This document shows, piece after piece, positions 37,301-48,424 of a stretch of DNA of 64,000 nt. Source of the stretch: Agrocybe praecox (lineage: Eukaryota; Basidiomycota; Agaricomycetes; Agaricales; Agrocybaceae); the NCBI GenBank assembly GCA_964017145.1, contig OZ024847.1:1426001-1490000 (forward strand), read 5' to 3'. A program made the translations under genes and the position numbers. Below the pieces are notes generated by a model. That model was not told the origin of the DNA and searched no databases. It worked only from the letters and a program-made list of their open reading frames with translations. Numbering within the stretch: position 1 is the stretch's first letter; every line of letters starts with the position of its first letter.

Positions 37301-37449
37301 TCCTTTTGGGAAAGACCAAGGTTCTTCTTCCTGCCTGTTGTGTGTGCCCTGGGGGTATATGGGTCCATGAGGCTAATGATATGTGGTATTATAGAAGAAA
37401 ACCTGGCTGCTGATCTTAAGTTCAAACGTTCAAGCTGCTCAAGTTCCAT
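34312..37449 (-). CDS. Gamma-tubulin complex component 2 (GCP2, Spc97/Alp4 family)
   Basis: A structural subunit of the gamma-tubulin small complex that nucleates microtubules at the spindle pole body. The start is at 37449 (MELEQLERLNLRSAARF). The grip-1 domain begins around 36,900 with VPLDIQEALILEDLLFVLSG, joined to IEGTYITHSPDYSPEDDDPL, the family signature. Later exons contain HPTVHTLSLIYQLILELAVA, LLKSAGKPYVEMLRDWVASG and KESKFIDRGILEVDYTDEYW. The grip-2 region includes KFIEDAYSHANQTLLQLL, RSLKRYFFLSQSSFLTHLFD and FDYNVKFPLSLVISRKTILR, then LLFRFLLHLKHVEQALSAMW. The final exons read KRWKFLNNFEANFNHW and a short tail ending at 34312. Length about 850 residues, normal for GCP2. An inserted Lys/Glu-rich loop (about 35,300-35,230) interrupts grip-2. 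It is divergent from CIAO1. Confidence 0.93.
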
Positions 37450-37873
37450 TTGGGGATGACACTTTTGTTTATTGGATCACGCGCACGCGCGTTCATCAAA
37501 AGGGATACTCGTAGGTTTTTTAAATGTTCCCTGAGTCCTCCAAACAGTCCTGACTAGTAGTAACTATCACGTAGTCTGCTATATATATTTACCATACAAT
37601 CTGCAAAGAAGACCTTTTGGTTAGTATTCACTAACGCACACATTTCTGATCTCGTCCAGACTGCAGACTTGAAACAAAGAAACAAACAGATGTGAATATA
37701 GTTGTGTCGGAGAAGGATTAAAATGAAATGAAACCTACAACACCAAACCAAAATACCATGGGTAAGTAGAAATCTTCAGGTGGGTAGTCACTGAGTTGTG
37801 GCAGCCAAAAACGAATCTTACCGTTTCGGGAAGTCACACAAACCGGGGCGTGCCTAATTCTTTGCCTCGTACC
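37450..37873. promoter_or_regulatory. Divergent promoter region between GCP2 and CIAO1
   Basis: 424 bp between two start codons pointing away from each other. No TATA box is evident. A cgcgcacgcgcg stretch near 37,480-37,492 is the most GC-rich point. No separate gene is supported. Confidence 0.5.
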
Positions 37874-39199
37874 ATGGGGAGCTACAAAATCATCCCCGTT
37901 GCTGATCTACCAGGCAAGCCACCTAAAATCTGCAGTCCTATTCAATCATTATAACACTGGCGAACAATATGAACAGGACATGAAGATCGAGCCTGGCACG
38001 TTGCTTGGAATCCTAAAAAATCGTTGCTTGCGTCATGTTCGGCAGATAAGACTGTCAGATTATATTCCTACTCAATTTCCCCATCATCTGCGTCTGAGGG
38101 CTCGTCGTCCTCGACAGATATAACATTTAGGCCAGTAACGAGTATACCAACCGGACATGCGAAGACAGTGCGTGCTGTAGCGTGGGCTCCGTCAGGCCAG
38201 ACCCTCGCGACTGCCTCTTTCGATTCTAATATTGGGGTCTGGGAACGCGAGTCGGAGGGCGAAGCAGATGAATGGGAATGTATAAGCACATTGGAAGGCC
38301 ATGAAACGGAATGCAAGAGTATATCTTACTCCGCGTCTGGAACCCTACTCGCGAGTTGCAGCAGAGACAAGACCGTATGGATCTGGGAAGGTACGAATCT
38401 CTTCCTCGTACGCCATGTATTTAACTCAAGGTTAACCCCTTAATTGTGCAGTTCACCCTGATGGTGACTTCGAGACAATTTCTGTTCTAATGGAACACAC
38501 TCAAGACGTCAAATGCGTTGCCTGGCACCCGCACGAAGAGATTCTCGCATCTGCCTCGTACGACGACACAATCAAGCTCTACATTGAAGATCCCTCCGAT
38601 GACTGGTATTGCTTCTCTACTCTTGCCGGACACGCGTCCACTGTATGGTCGCTCGCATGGGCTCCCGGGGAGGAGAAGGGCAGTTATCTGGCATCAGGGA
38701 GTGACGATAACACTGTACGTGTGTGGAAGAGGACCGCAGCACATAAATGGGAAAACGTACTAGTGTTAGGAGGTCATGAGAGGAGTGTTTACAGTGTTAG
38801 CTGGGGACGAGCACCTGGCAGTAGAACAACGGATCAAGAGGGTAATCATATTCTAGGATGGCTGGCAAGTGCTGGCGGAGATGGAACCATTCTCGTTTGG
38901 GAGCTTTCTGTATGTCATTTATTTTCATCTTCTTCGATTGAATCTAACTCGGATTTTTAATATAGGAGTCATCAGACGAATTAAACGCAAATCCTCCGAA
39001 ACACAAATTAATAGCTTCTCTCCCATCTGCACATGGCGTCCATGACGTCAACTCTGTAGTATGGTGTCCTCGACAGGGCTATGAAACTCTATTGGCAACG
39101 ACAGGCGATGATGGTCATACAAGGGTGTGGAAAGTTGTACCTAGTGTCGACACAACAGAGACTAAGAGGAACAGTACCGATATGCCAATAGATTCATAG
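37874..39199 (+). CDS. CIA1: Cytosolic iron-sulfur assembly WD40 protein CIAO1 (CIA1)
   Basis: A seven-bladed WD40 propeller of the CIA targeting complex, which delivers Fe-S clusters to cytosolic and nuclear apoproteins. The first exon is only 40 bases (MGSYKIIPVADLP) and is joined to GHEDRAWHVAWNPKKSLLAS by an intron that starts GC (37914-37976, GC-AG). The repeats are easy to follow: SCSADKTVRLYSY, GHAKTVRAVAWAPSG, SFDSNIGVWE, GHETECKSISYSASGTLLAS, EHTQDVKCVAWHPHEEILAS, GHASTVWSLAWAPG, GGHERSVYSVSWG, GGDGTILVWE and VHDVNSVVWCP. This last blade ends in GDDGHTRVWKV. Three further introns. About 380 residues, slightly longer than yeast Cia1 because of Ser-rich and Glu-rich loops. No truncation seen. 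Confidence 0.94.
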
Positions 39200-40656
39200 T
39201 GCATATACTCTTTATTTAAATCAAATCAATATTTTACTAGTTTTGAGTATCTCACTTGATAAGATGAGACAAAGACGGTTCAAGAGAAAACAAAAAGACA
39301 TGTGTTTTCTCTCTCTCTCTCCGACAGACATGCCTGTAAGCTACGAAGTGAGAGTAAACCGACCCGGGAGGCAAGTTCAAGATCAATCAAGTGTCAACCG
39401 CAAGGTTCGTCCAGGGCACAACTGGAAAAAATGCAGGACTCCTATCATGATCAGTGCTCAAGCTTCTGGAGCCGTGAAGGATACATATACTAGTAAGATA
39501 GAGACGAAACGGTCGGGTTTAAAGGACGATAAATGATGACAAATTTTAAAAGAAGAGAAAGAGTCCGAAATGAAATAAGAGGAAAGAGGGAGAAAATCTA
39601 TAAGGAAATGAAATGAAGGAAATAAATGTAAACCGCTCTAAATGCATTCTATAAGAAATCTATGGGAGTCTATATATTGTTGTGATAAGGATGAATGAAG
39701 CCAAGGGTGGGACAAATGATTGAGTCGATTTAGAACATACAAGGTGGCTTCGATTGAAACCCAAGGTGGTTAGCGTGTGTCGGTAGAGTGGGATGACGAA
39801 AGCATATGCAAAAGATATTACTACGACTTGGAAAGCATGACGAAGGCGACGATAACAGCATGATGACATTGACGAAAGCAGTTGGACAGAGAAAGCGAAG
39901 AGGTCTAAGAAGGCCGGTGAGTTGGAAGATGGAAATATAGAACGAAATTCAATATACCTTAAAGACCAACAAATAAGAAAAAGATAACGGACGACTAATG
40001 TCCAAGGAAGGGTGAAAAGGTCTGAAGAGAGATAATCAGAAAAACATCGAGGTATGAGCAAGAGAGTACTCACAAAGCGTAGGATGAAGACTTGTCAAGG
40101 ACAAGATGGTCATTTATTTCCCAAATGCCCTGCAGTGCATTCAAAAAAAAATGACCAAGCCGTCGCCAGAAGGACCAATAAATTGATAATAAAGTCGTAA
40201 TAAGACAGGAAAGGATATAGTGAAAGATGGTAAAACAAGTCCAAGTTGATGATGATTTAAGAGATCCAAAGCCAGTCCTATATTTCGAGATTTTTTTGTT
40301 GAAGCGCAACCAGGCGCCAATATTTTCAGAGAGAGAGATAAAGATCCAAAGAGGCGAGAAGAGAGATAGAGGGGACAAGATATTGACCAGACATGGGTAG
40401 GTATAACGATTCGAGATCCATAAGCGATAAACAGAGAATGCGAGAGAGAAAGTTCCCATGGGGAGGAGATCCATGTACTGAGGGGTGAGAGAGTAAAGAT
40501 GATCGATACGAGGAATATCATGTTCAGAGCAAGAGAGAGGCGCGAAGGGCGGGTGGCTTGCTCGTCTTAGACGTGAACCGCGCGACGGCGACGGCGACGC
40601 TGGCAAATGGATGCGTCGATAAACCTAGATGATTAACTACTCCGAGCTGTTTCTCG

Positions 40657-40977
40657 TTAGAAATAGCAGGGATAGCGACCACCTTGACGGTCGATGGCTC
40701 TGACCTGCTCCTCGTCAGGAAAGTCAAAGCTACCGACCACAACCTCTACCTCGCCGAATGTCTCCATCACCGGCGTCTGGACCACGGGAGATGACCGAGC
40801 CGAGTCAATAGGTCCTTCCTCGTCGACCTCCGCAATGCCATCGAAGGTCTGATGGGGTAGGTATTGACTGTATTCCCAGGCGTAGACGTCGACCGTACGA
40901 CGCTTGAGCTTCTTTTTTTCGTCTTTCGTCACGTTCAAGAGAGCAGCGGTTTGGGTGTTTTTGGAGAAAGGCATCAT
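40657..40977 (-). CDS. PCTS-family protein, copy B (internally deleted, 106 aa)
   Basis: A single open frame of 106 residues starting M-MPFSKNTQTAALLNV. The first 15 or so residues match the N-terminus of copy C (MPFTKNIKAAALLNA). The rest, from KKKLKRRTVDVYAWEYSQYL through ETFGEVEVVVGSFDFPDEEQ to the end, matches the C-terminal exon of copy C. Everything between (three introns and about 300 residues) is missing and the frame is kept, so this is an internally deleted but still open derivative with a well preserved promoter and TATA box. Whether it is expressed as a miniature protein cannot be told from sequence. The second ATG (40974) aligns with the start in copy C. Confidence 0.7.
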   Translation of the reverse strand: MMPFSKNTQTAALLNVTKDEKKKLKRRTVDVYAWEYSQYLPHQTFDGIAEVDEEGPIDSARSSPVVQTPVMETFGEVEVVVGSFDFPDEEQVRAIDRQGGRYPCYF

Positions 40978-41078
40978 ATGAGGTATGGAGGTGATGAAGT
41001 GTTTTGAGGTATCGCTTATAGTTTAAGAAAGGGAGGATTTTAAAGTGAAGAGGGAGTATCAAGAGGGAAAACCAAGCC

Positions 41079-41140
41079 TTTATACGTGCTCTTGAACGGG
41101 GACAAACACGATCGACGATCAACATATCCATACAACGCGT
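41079..41140 (-). promoter_or_regulatory. PCTS promoter block, copy B
   Basis: On the minus strand: acgcgttgtatggatatgtt followed by gatcgtcgatcgtgtttgtc, then TATAAA. The box lies about 107 bp upstream of the start codon, the same distance as in copy C. Only a few positions differ from copy C. Confidence 0.85.
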
Positions 41141-42296
41141 TAGTGATCCATGTGTTTTCGCTCGATCGCGTCCTTCTTTCGACGCGTAGAATATTAACAA
41201 CATGCATGGGCGCGCTTGAGAATCAGATGCTATGACTCCAGGCGCGAAATCCGAGGGGCTTCAAGTTCATGATCTCCCAGAAATAATATAGAGATAATAC
41301 CCCGAGATAGAAGTGACAGAATTTTTCAAGGCAGGGTACCAGAGTCCGGACCAAGGAATGGTATGTTGCACACTGCGGTGGTTTGAAGTCAAGCTGCGGC
41401 TATGCTACGTACGATGTGGAGGCCCCGGGAGGGATCCGAGGCAAACTTTTAACTAGCGGCCTCGCACGATGGCAGTATTGATCAAAGGATGGAATGGATT
41501 CGGGTATGGATGCGTCGCGCTGTCATACAGAGGGATCTAATCTACCTGTACAGACTGGACAATCAGCCAGATTGCATTGCCACACCGCCAGAGGTTCTAC
41601 TAAAACTGCAGACCAGAACATAACTTAAACTTCTGAACTCCAGAAGTAATTGCCTATGCCTGCTTGTTCGCATCCCATGTGTCAACTTGACGCTTGTCCA
41701 CTGTCCACTGGCACACACGGTGGTACTTACGCACGATTCTGCGTGTCTGTCCGTCGTACATTTTTTGACATCGACGACTTAGAACTTAGAATGGGCGGCG
41801 TCGGTATTTAGATGTACGAAGATTTCACCTTTATCACTAAAACTTTAACGTTGCAGCCGAGAAGCTCGATTCCGATTCAGCCTATGTTGACTGCGTTGCC
41901 GCTCTTCTCAAGAGATGCAGGACGTCAACAGTAATCGTAGGCTGGCGGTAGCTTACAAGACGAGCTGGATCCGGACCTATCGCCTTGGAATTGAATATGC
42001 ACCTCGCTAGAAACCGCCGGACTTCTTCTACCGGAGTAACCATACAAAAGCACCTTTCATATTGCTATTCATGAATATCATCGATCAAGCTCGGTTGATC
42101 TCTTTTCTCTGTATTATGAATAAATGGAACATAACATGGAAGCCAACTGAGACGGCAATCACCGCAAATATATACATCAGAAATTATATCACGTGGAGCT
42201 TGATTCCGCCTAATTTCTGGTGGCTGTGTTATGATCGCACAAAAATATGTGTTCCCCTTCCCCCATTTCCTCCTCAAAACAAGAGGCAAAAGTATG

Positions 42297-42391
42297 TCCT
42301 TCGAGCCGGGATCGAACCAGCGACATCAAGATGTGCTTACGTAAGCTTTGACGATTACAGTCTTGCGCTCTTCCAACTGAGCTATCGAAGG
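42297..42391 (-). tRNA. tRNA-Tyr (GTA) with a 22-nt intron
   Basis: The gene folds completely. The 7-bp acceptor stem is CCTTCGA with TCGAAGG, and the discriminator is A. The D stem is GCTC with GAGC. The anticodon stem CAAGA pairs with TCTTG around loop C-T-G-T-A-A-A, and the T stem GCTGG pairs with CCGGC and contains GGTTCGATCC (B box). The anticodon GTA is followed by A37 and then by an intron of about 22 nt containing tcaaagcttacgtaagca, the position normal for nuclear tRNA-Tyr introns. A TTTT terminator lies 6-9 bases past the 3' end on the minus strand (42288-42291). It sits just outside the left arm of the inverted duplication. Confidence 0.95.
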
Positions 42392-42663
42392 CTTATTTGC
42401 TAGGTTTTAAGTAGCATCAAGATCTAACGAAAGTCAAAATAGGGCGTTTCACAGTGGCCAACTTTTCAACATGTTCAGCAACTCTGATATACCTTTGCTG
42501 TAAGAACCAATAACTAGATTTCTCGGACTTATAAGTTATGTAGTAGTATATACTCTTCCTCAAAAGGGTTGCGCTCAATTTCACTACGTTTTGCGTCGGA
42601 GCTCCACTGCCCTCGCCCGCGTCGGTTTATCTCTAATTTTCCTCGCGCAGCGCGCTCCGCAAT

Positions 42664-42733
42664 TTAATCCTCACGCTCTTCCAACAGAGCTATCGACTAA
42701 GGCTTGTTAGGTAGGCTTTTAAGCACTATAAGA
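42664..42733 (-). pseudogene. tRNA-Tyr 5'-half relic with duplicated flank
   Basis: The plus strand reads tcacgctcttccaacagagc tatcgacta and then aaggcttgttaggtaggctt. It matches the 5' half of the tRNA-Tyr at 42297-42391 and its upstream flank (gcgctcttccaactgagcta, then aggcttatttgctaggtttt). The anticodon arm and the 3' half are absent, so it is a partial duplication and cannot be functional. Confidence 0.8.
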
Positions 42734-43184
42734 GGGGAGGGTCTAAAGGCAGTCTTCAAGACAATTCTTCAAGAATTGATTGACTCGTTTGACTGCAAGT
42801 ACACATATCAAGAATTCAATAAATCTAGATAATACAATGATGCTTGAATAGTTTACTCTAATATACCCATAAAAAGTTCAAATGCAATAAAAAAAGAGTC
42901 ATTCCGGATGCTGGACTAGCTAGCATAAATATGACGTGTCCCGCTTATTCTTTGCATAGAAGAAAGAAAGAAAAAGGGCATAACATGGCATGAAGAGACC
43001 TCGACACCGTCAACTTTTTTATACGCGGCAAACTCATCGAGAGCAAGGTAGTCATAAAGTGTCATCATCGTGTCGAGGTCATGCATAGCATATAGAAAGA
43101 AAGAAAATAGCAAGGAATAAAATCAAGCAAGGGAAACATCAACAACCCAAAAAATGAAGATATTCAAACCTCCACTTCATTCAG
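42734..43184. other. Intergenic region
   Basis: AT-rich, 3' side of the ferric-reductase gene. A small minus frame (42916-43113) shows no recognisable product. Confidence 0.45.
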
Positions 43185-45709
43185 TTACCACCCAAATACT
43201 TCTTCGCATACCTCGACGCCTCCAACCTGATCTCTCCTCACCGTGTCTAGTCCGCCAACAGCAGCTGCCACATCATCTGCCAGCCCCACGGGCCCACACA
43301 CGCCCACCACCATCCCGCATGGGCGACCTTCATCCTTTGCACGCTCCTGCCTGCCGCCCCGTCCGTGCGAGAGGGTCACGGCCCTCTGCAGCGCATGCTC
43401 GAGGAACTTGACGAGCTTGGGCTTCCCTGGAGCGAGCGTGAGTCCCGGGGGGAAGTGGGGAGATTGCGAGTACGACGGGGCATACTGCGGCGCATAGCGC
43501 GACGTGACATTGTGTGTCGCCGACGTCGTGGTTTTATTGGATGAGGAAGACCCTTGGCGGTGAAGATCCGCATCCTCGCCGTCGCCGTTTTTCTCATTAG
43601 TTTCGCCGGGGTAGGCGGACGCAGTGGGTGCAGGGGGCTGGGGTGCCGCTCGGGGAGACTTGTATGCAGAGCTCGGTCTCCTCGAGGGAGGTGGCCTTGG
43701 CCGGGAATTGTTATCCGGTGCATAGTCAGCACCAATAGGTGATACCGGCGAGCGGGTGTTGGGCACAGGAGGGATGTCGATCCCCGATGTCAGCAGCGCC
43801 GTTCGCACTTTCGTGCGCGTGCTTACGTTCCTCACGGGAGCAGAGGGACGTTGCTCTTGTTTCTCGTTGATGTTCTGAGAAGACTCGAGAGGAGCAGCGA
43901 ATGGGGACGCCTCTGCAGATGCGAAGAACGCTGGCTGCTTGCCGGTCGGTGCGCGCGAGTAGAAGACGCTCACCCGAAGAGGGGTGAAAACAGATTGTTG
44001 AATGAGAGAGGCAAACGTTGGGAGGAGAGGAGTGAGGCAAGCTGAATTATATGTCAGTAACACTCGATGAGATGAGAAAATGATATAATTTACCAGGATC
44101 AGTAACAATCCATACGAGCTCAATGACTTTGACTCTGCTCTCTCCTTTTAGGTCTTTCTGCACCAAATCTTGGATTGCAGAGAGCGCATAGGTGATGCCG
44201 CTCCCTCCAACAATGAATACCGCAGCTGAGAAGCTTGCAAACACTGTATGCCCAGGTCCACCATAGGGACCTTCGACAACAACATTAACTTCTCTTCCAA
44301 CACCACCCTCGGTGTATGCACCCCTTTTCGCAACCTCATAGAGGCTATTTGTCCAGCCACCCGAGCGCTTGCACATAAGTACCATACCCTCCTCACCGCT
44401 CTGGGCGACGCTGGCGATAGTAAAGGGGTGGACCTCCATCCATCCGATCCATCCCATGCTGAGAGTGCATACTCTGAGGCGGATGTGCTGACCTGCACGC
44501 CAACCGGCGTTAATCGAAGGGATTTCGACGCGCGTCAGGTCGAGCTCGGGTAAAGGCCGGATGAAAGCGGTAGTGAGACGGGACTTGATGCATCGGAAGA
44601 GGATGTCAGCAAGATAGATGGCAAGGCAGGCGTAAACGTAGGGGAGCATGGAAGGTTTGTGAAGGTACGCCTGTCAGAAACAAATGGGGTAAGCTATCTC
44701 TTGACAATTTTTGGACAATAAGGATAGAAGACATACCGCAGGCAAGACTAAAATGAAGCCGATGATGTGCGTAGACAGGAAAAAGTTGTAGGCCTTGTTG
44801 CGGACAGCCTGGGTCGAGAAGAAGAAGATCATGTCGAGGCAGACAAGTGTGACCATGCCCCATATCATGTGAGGAGACGCAATTGATGTCTTGAATGTTC
44901 CAGCCAGGGTCCATTGGTAAACTGCAGATAGATTTAGACGTGCGCGTTATTATTTTCCAGGAGGGTTATACTCACAGAAGTGAAAAGAATGGATGTTGGC
45001 GGCTAGCACAACCAACCTTCCTGCAAACCGGTGCAAGAAGTTGAGCTAGAACCGAGACAGGTATTAGCGGCGGATTTAGTTAGGAGTCAGTCTATGAGCT
45101 CACCTTTTCGTATCCATATCCTAATAAAGATCCAAGAACGTTGTTCTTCTGAGCAAATGCAAAGACGAATGGGAGTTGAGAAATAGCAATCCAACCCGTG
45201 CGTGCACTGTCGGTGAAGATGTTGGAGCGGTAGAAAGTGGCATATACCAGAGTATAAAAGTAGATGAGAAGGATGATAACCTGTCCAACTGTGAAGCCAG
45301 GTTGAATTCTAGCACGGAGGGGCGTAAGCAATGGTCGTAACGGTTTGATGCAGGCAGAGATATGGGGAGGAAAGTTCATGACAACGGGAGCACCCTTGTC
45401 CGTGATGCGTTGTACATTGTAAGGGTAATGAGTGTGTGAGTCGTCCGACCCGAAAGTTGGTTGTGGTGGCGGATAAGCTCCATGTGCAAAACGACGAGAA
45501 GGAGGGTGGTAAGGACTGTAGCGGAGGATATGTCCGTTCAACCAATCAGATGAGGATCCGAAGAGTGCAAAGGCTCTTGGAAGTCGCACAAGGACTGCGA
45601 CGGCGAGAAGAGCGACGAGCAGCAGATTTATGTGGTACATCAGCGATGCGTCGTCGACAGTGCGTTCAACACCTCCTGTTGCTGAGAGCGTGGTAGCCAT
45701 TGTAGACAT
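43185..45709 (-). CDS. Ferric reductase-like transmembrane oxidoreductase (FRE/NOX superfamily)
   Basis: A flavocytochrome b that moves electrons from NADPH through FAD and two haems across the plasma membrane, usually to reduce Fe3+ or Cu2+ for uptake. It starts at 45709 with a long N-terminal part containing the first span (LLLVALLAVAVLVRLPRAFA), then GYGYEK joined to LNFLHRFAGRLVVLAANIHS, whose histidines fit haem ligands. Further spans include FFLSTHIIGFILVLPA. The FAD-binding motif is HPFTIAS and the NADPH-binding glycine motif is VGGSGITYALSAIQDL; the C-terminal VCGPVGLADDVAAAV is also present. An unusual feature is a Pro/Ser/Arg-rich insertion of about 200 residues (43,960-43,430) between the NADPH glycine motif and the CGP motif, which the family normally keeps close together. 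At least five exons; total about 730 residues. Confidence 0.88.
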
Positions 45710-46704
45710 GGCGAGAGAGCGTTTCCTGGAAGAAAAAAGAATGGAAAGAATGGAAAGAAAAAAAGAAAACTTTTGTCTCGAGGCTTAAAAGCAGGCTAAA
45801 GGAAAGAAAAGTCAAACAAGGCCAGGAAGACGACGACCGCAGATGAGAAGTAAAAACAAACCAGGGGTGGTTGACCTTTTTTATTTATAACCCGGCGCAC
45901 CATTAGCGCGAGGTCCTTTCCATATCCGGTTCAATGTCCGCCCGGCGCCTTGCTTATCTCAACCCCTCGCCCTTCCCCATCTTTTCTATGTACCATTCCA
46001 TTCCATCCAACTGAGCACTGTATTCCATACGCCAATCTCCCTTATCGACTCAGCAGCAGTTCGCTTTCGTTTACTCACGGTGTCCACTGTCCGTTTTGAT
46101 ATCAAACTTCCCCGGTCTTTTTTTCTTTGTTGGACTCGAACGTTCATCTCGTCACCTCCGATCGTAGGGTTCAATGGCCGAACTTGATCGATAAAATTTT
46201 CTGTGTGCAAGCACCCCGAGACATCGCCATCCAGCGGAAGTGGGGAATTGGGCATACCAACCGGTACATTCTTGAAGCTTTCTGGAAGCTTCAATCCTCG
46301 CTTACGTCCTTTTTCATTCAAGTTTCTTCGAAAGGAAATAATTAACGACATCCGCCGCAGTCCATTTCGATTAATTCTGGAGTCACACAGCTGCATCCAG
46401 AAAGTCTCACATAAATCGAAGGTAGCCATGGCCACGAGTCTGTCTATCTATATTCCCGGTCACCTTGCCCCGGAACCCAAAAATACATAGGAACGACGTC
46501 CTCGATCCATGGATTTGTCTTTAGCTTCGTCGTCTATCTATGTATAAGTGTCTGTGGGGATGGAGGTGCACTTCGAACACCTGTATGCACGCTGCTGCCT
46601 CGAGGCTACCACTACAGATATGTATACCTTTACCATGGAAAGCTGTAACTACATCAATTTACACTCACAGCCAGTGCTTTTCATGGAAATGCAAACGAGA
46701 TTCA
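45710..46704. other. Intergenic region upstream of the ferric reductase
   Basis: About 1 kb. A minus frame of 149 codons (45986-46435) is open but shows no domain and lies where a promoter is expected. I do not call it. The right arm of the inverted duplication begins at the right edge. Confidence 0.45.
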
Positions 46705-48261
46705 TATTCATAATACAGAGAAAAGAGGTCAACCGAGCTTGATCAATGCTATTCATGAACAACAATGAAAGGTGCTTTTGTATGGTTACTCCGGTAGAAC
46801 AGGTCCGGCGGCTTCTATCGAGGTGCATATTCAATTCCTAAGCACAGTACATACCACGAGAGAACTCATGATCTATGGCTATACTTTGAAAGACCAATAG
46901 AACTCACTTTGAAAGCGATGGGTCCGGATCCAGCTTGTCTTGTAAGCTATTATGATTACTGTTGACGTTCTGCATCTCTTGAGCTAGAAGAGCGGGAACG
47001 CAGTCAACATAGGCTGGTTCCGAATCGAACTTCTCGGCTGCGACGTTAACGTTTTAATGATGAAGGTGAAATCTTCGTACATCTAAATAACGACGCCGCT
47101 CATTCTAAGTTCTAAGTTGTCGTTCGTACTAAGGGTACCTTAGTCATTATAGAGTCAACCTCGGACTGTCAGCCCGAGTTCTTAGGCTTCCCAATTAGAC
47201 GGGAGCCGAAATTTAACAGACGGGAATGTCAAAAATGTACGACGGACAGAGACGCAGAATCGTGCGTACCGCCATGTGTGAACAGGGGACAAACGTTGAC
47301 ATATGGGATACTTGAAACTTAACGAACGGGCATAGGAAATTGCTTCTGGAATCCAGAAGTTTATGTTATGTTCTGGTTTGTAGTTAGAGAACCTCTAACT
47401 TCAAAGAAAAATATCGGTATAAGCTTTGGTTTAGAGCAGGTTCAAAGCAACCTTGGAGCAGACAGCGAGTGAAAGGCCTGGGCCAGCTGCCGTGGTCGGC
47501 AGCCTGTATATCACGTGAAAGATCGGTGATTGCCGTATATCTGCATCCCTCCACGTCGTACGTAGCACAGCCGCAGCTTGACTGCAAACCACCGCAGTGC
47601 CCAACATACCATTCCTTGGTCTGGACTCTGGTACCTTGCCTTGAAAAATTCTGTCACTTCTATCTTGGGGTACTATCTCTATATTATCTCTGGGGTATTG
47701 TGAACTTGAAGGGTCTTGGATTTTGCGCCTACAGTCATAGCATCTGGTTCTCAAGCGCCCATGCATCATGGTGCATGCGCATGAAGTCTAACTCGAATAA
47801 AAAATTGACTAGTAGCTTCAGCGTCAAATGGTATCTATGTCTGACGAAACTGTGTTTTCTGTCGCTCAAATGGGATTATACGTTCCCTTCTTACAACTCA
47901 ACGAGCGCGGAGTCAATAATGTATGTTATAGTCATTATGCTGTCCTCGAAGCAAGTTCTGTAAGCTCCTTTTTTCTTACAGAAGAGACGTAGTATACTAA
48001 TCTCTGCAGGGTCTTTGTTATTCTTCTAAAACCTGTCTAAAAATAATGATTTGTTATAATCACAAGCTTTATTGCGACTTCGTTGCTTGATTTAATTTAA
48101 AGCTCTCAGAGTCCATATTTTCGGAAACAAGTCTTAATGCGTAAAGCCAGAATTGCATAGTCCAACCGCGGGTCGCGTTTCTTGGTCGAATCACATAGGC
48201 GTTGCCAGTATTCTACGCGACCAAGGAAAGACGCGATCGAGCGAAAGCACATGGAATACCG

Positions 48262-48323
48262 ACGCGTTGTGTGGATGTGTTGGTCGTCGATCGTGTTTTT
48301 CCCCGCCCGAGGACACGTATAAA
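48262..48323 (+). promoter_or_regulatory. PCTS promoter block, copy C
   Basis: acgcgttgtgtggatgtgtt then ggtcgtcgatcgtgtttttc, followed by TATAAA at 48318-48323. The block-to-TATA spacing is 56 bp and the TATA box lies 107 bp before the ATG. Nearly identical to copy B and very close to copy D. Confidence 0.88.
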
Positions 48324-48424
48324 GACTTGGTGTGCCCTCTTGACACTCCCTCTTCCCTTTAATATCCTTCCTCTCTTGAACCTTAAGCGATACCCCAATA
48401 CCACTTCACCACTCCCATCACATC

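Larger units (their letters stand above)
39302..42125 (-). repeat. Left arm of large inverted duplication (PCTS unit B)
   Basis: Read on the minus strand, this segment is similar along its length to 46,705-51,100 read on the plus strand. Landmarks that match are: the end with acagacatgcctgtaagcta (39,325) against its reverse complement near 51,085; tataggactggctttggatctctta around 40,260; the promoter block; tgacagaatttttcaaggca (41,317); and ttgaatatgcacctcgctag near 41,991. It lacks about 1 kb of the gene and about 425 bp upstream of the promoter that the right arm has. Confidence 0.88.

Noticed and set aside
39660..40606. Hydrophobic minus-strand frames of 126-178 codons, which look like membrane proteins
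   Set aside because: They lie in the CT-rich conserved 3' region of PCTS unit B. The same region in units C and D does not keep the frame, so they are noncoding.
43243..43742. Plus-strand frames of 60-85 codons opposite the ferric-reductase insertion
   Set aside because: GC-rich antisense shadows of a Pro/Ser/Arg-rich exon.
45986..46435. 149-codon minus-strand frame upstream of the ferric reductase
   Set aside because: No domain, no intron context, and it lies in the expected promoter and leader region; chance is more likely.
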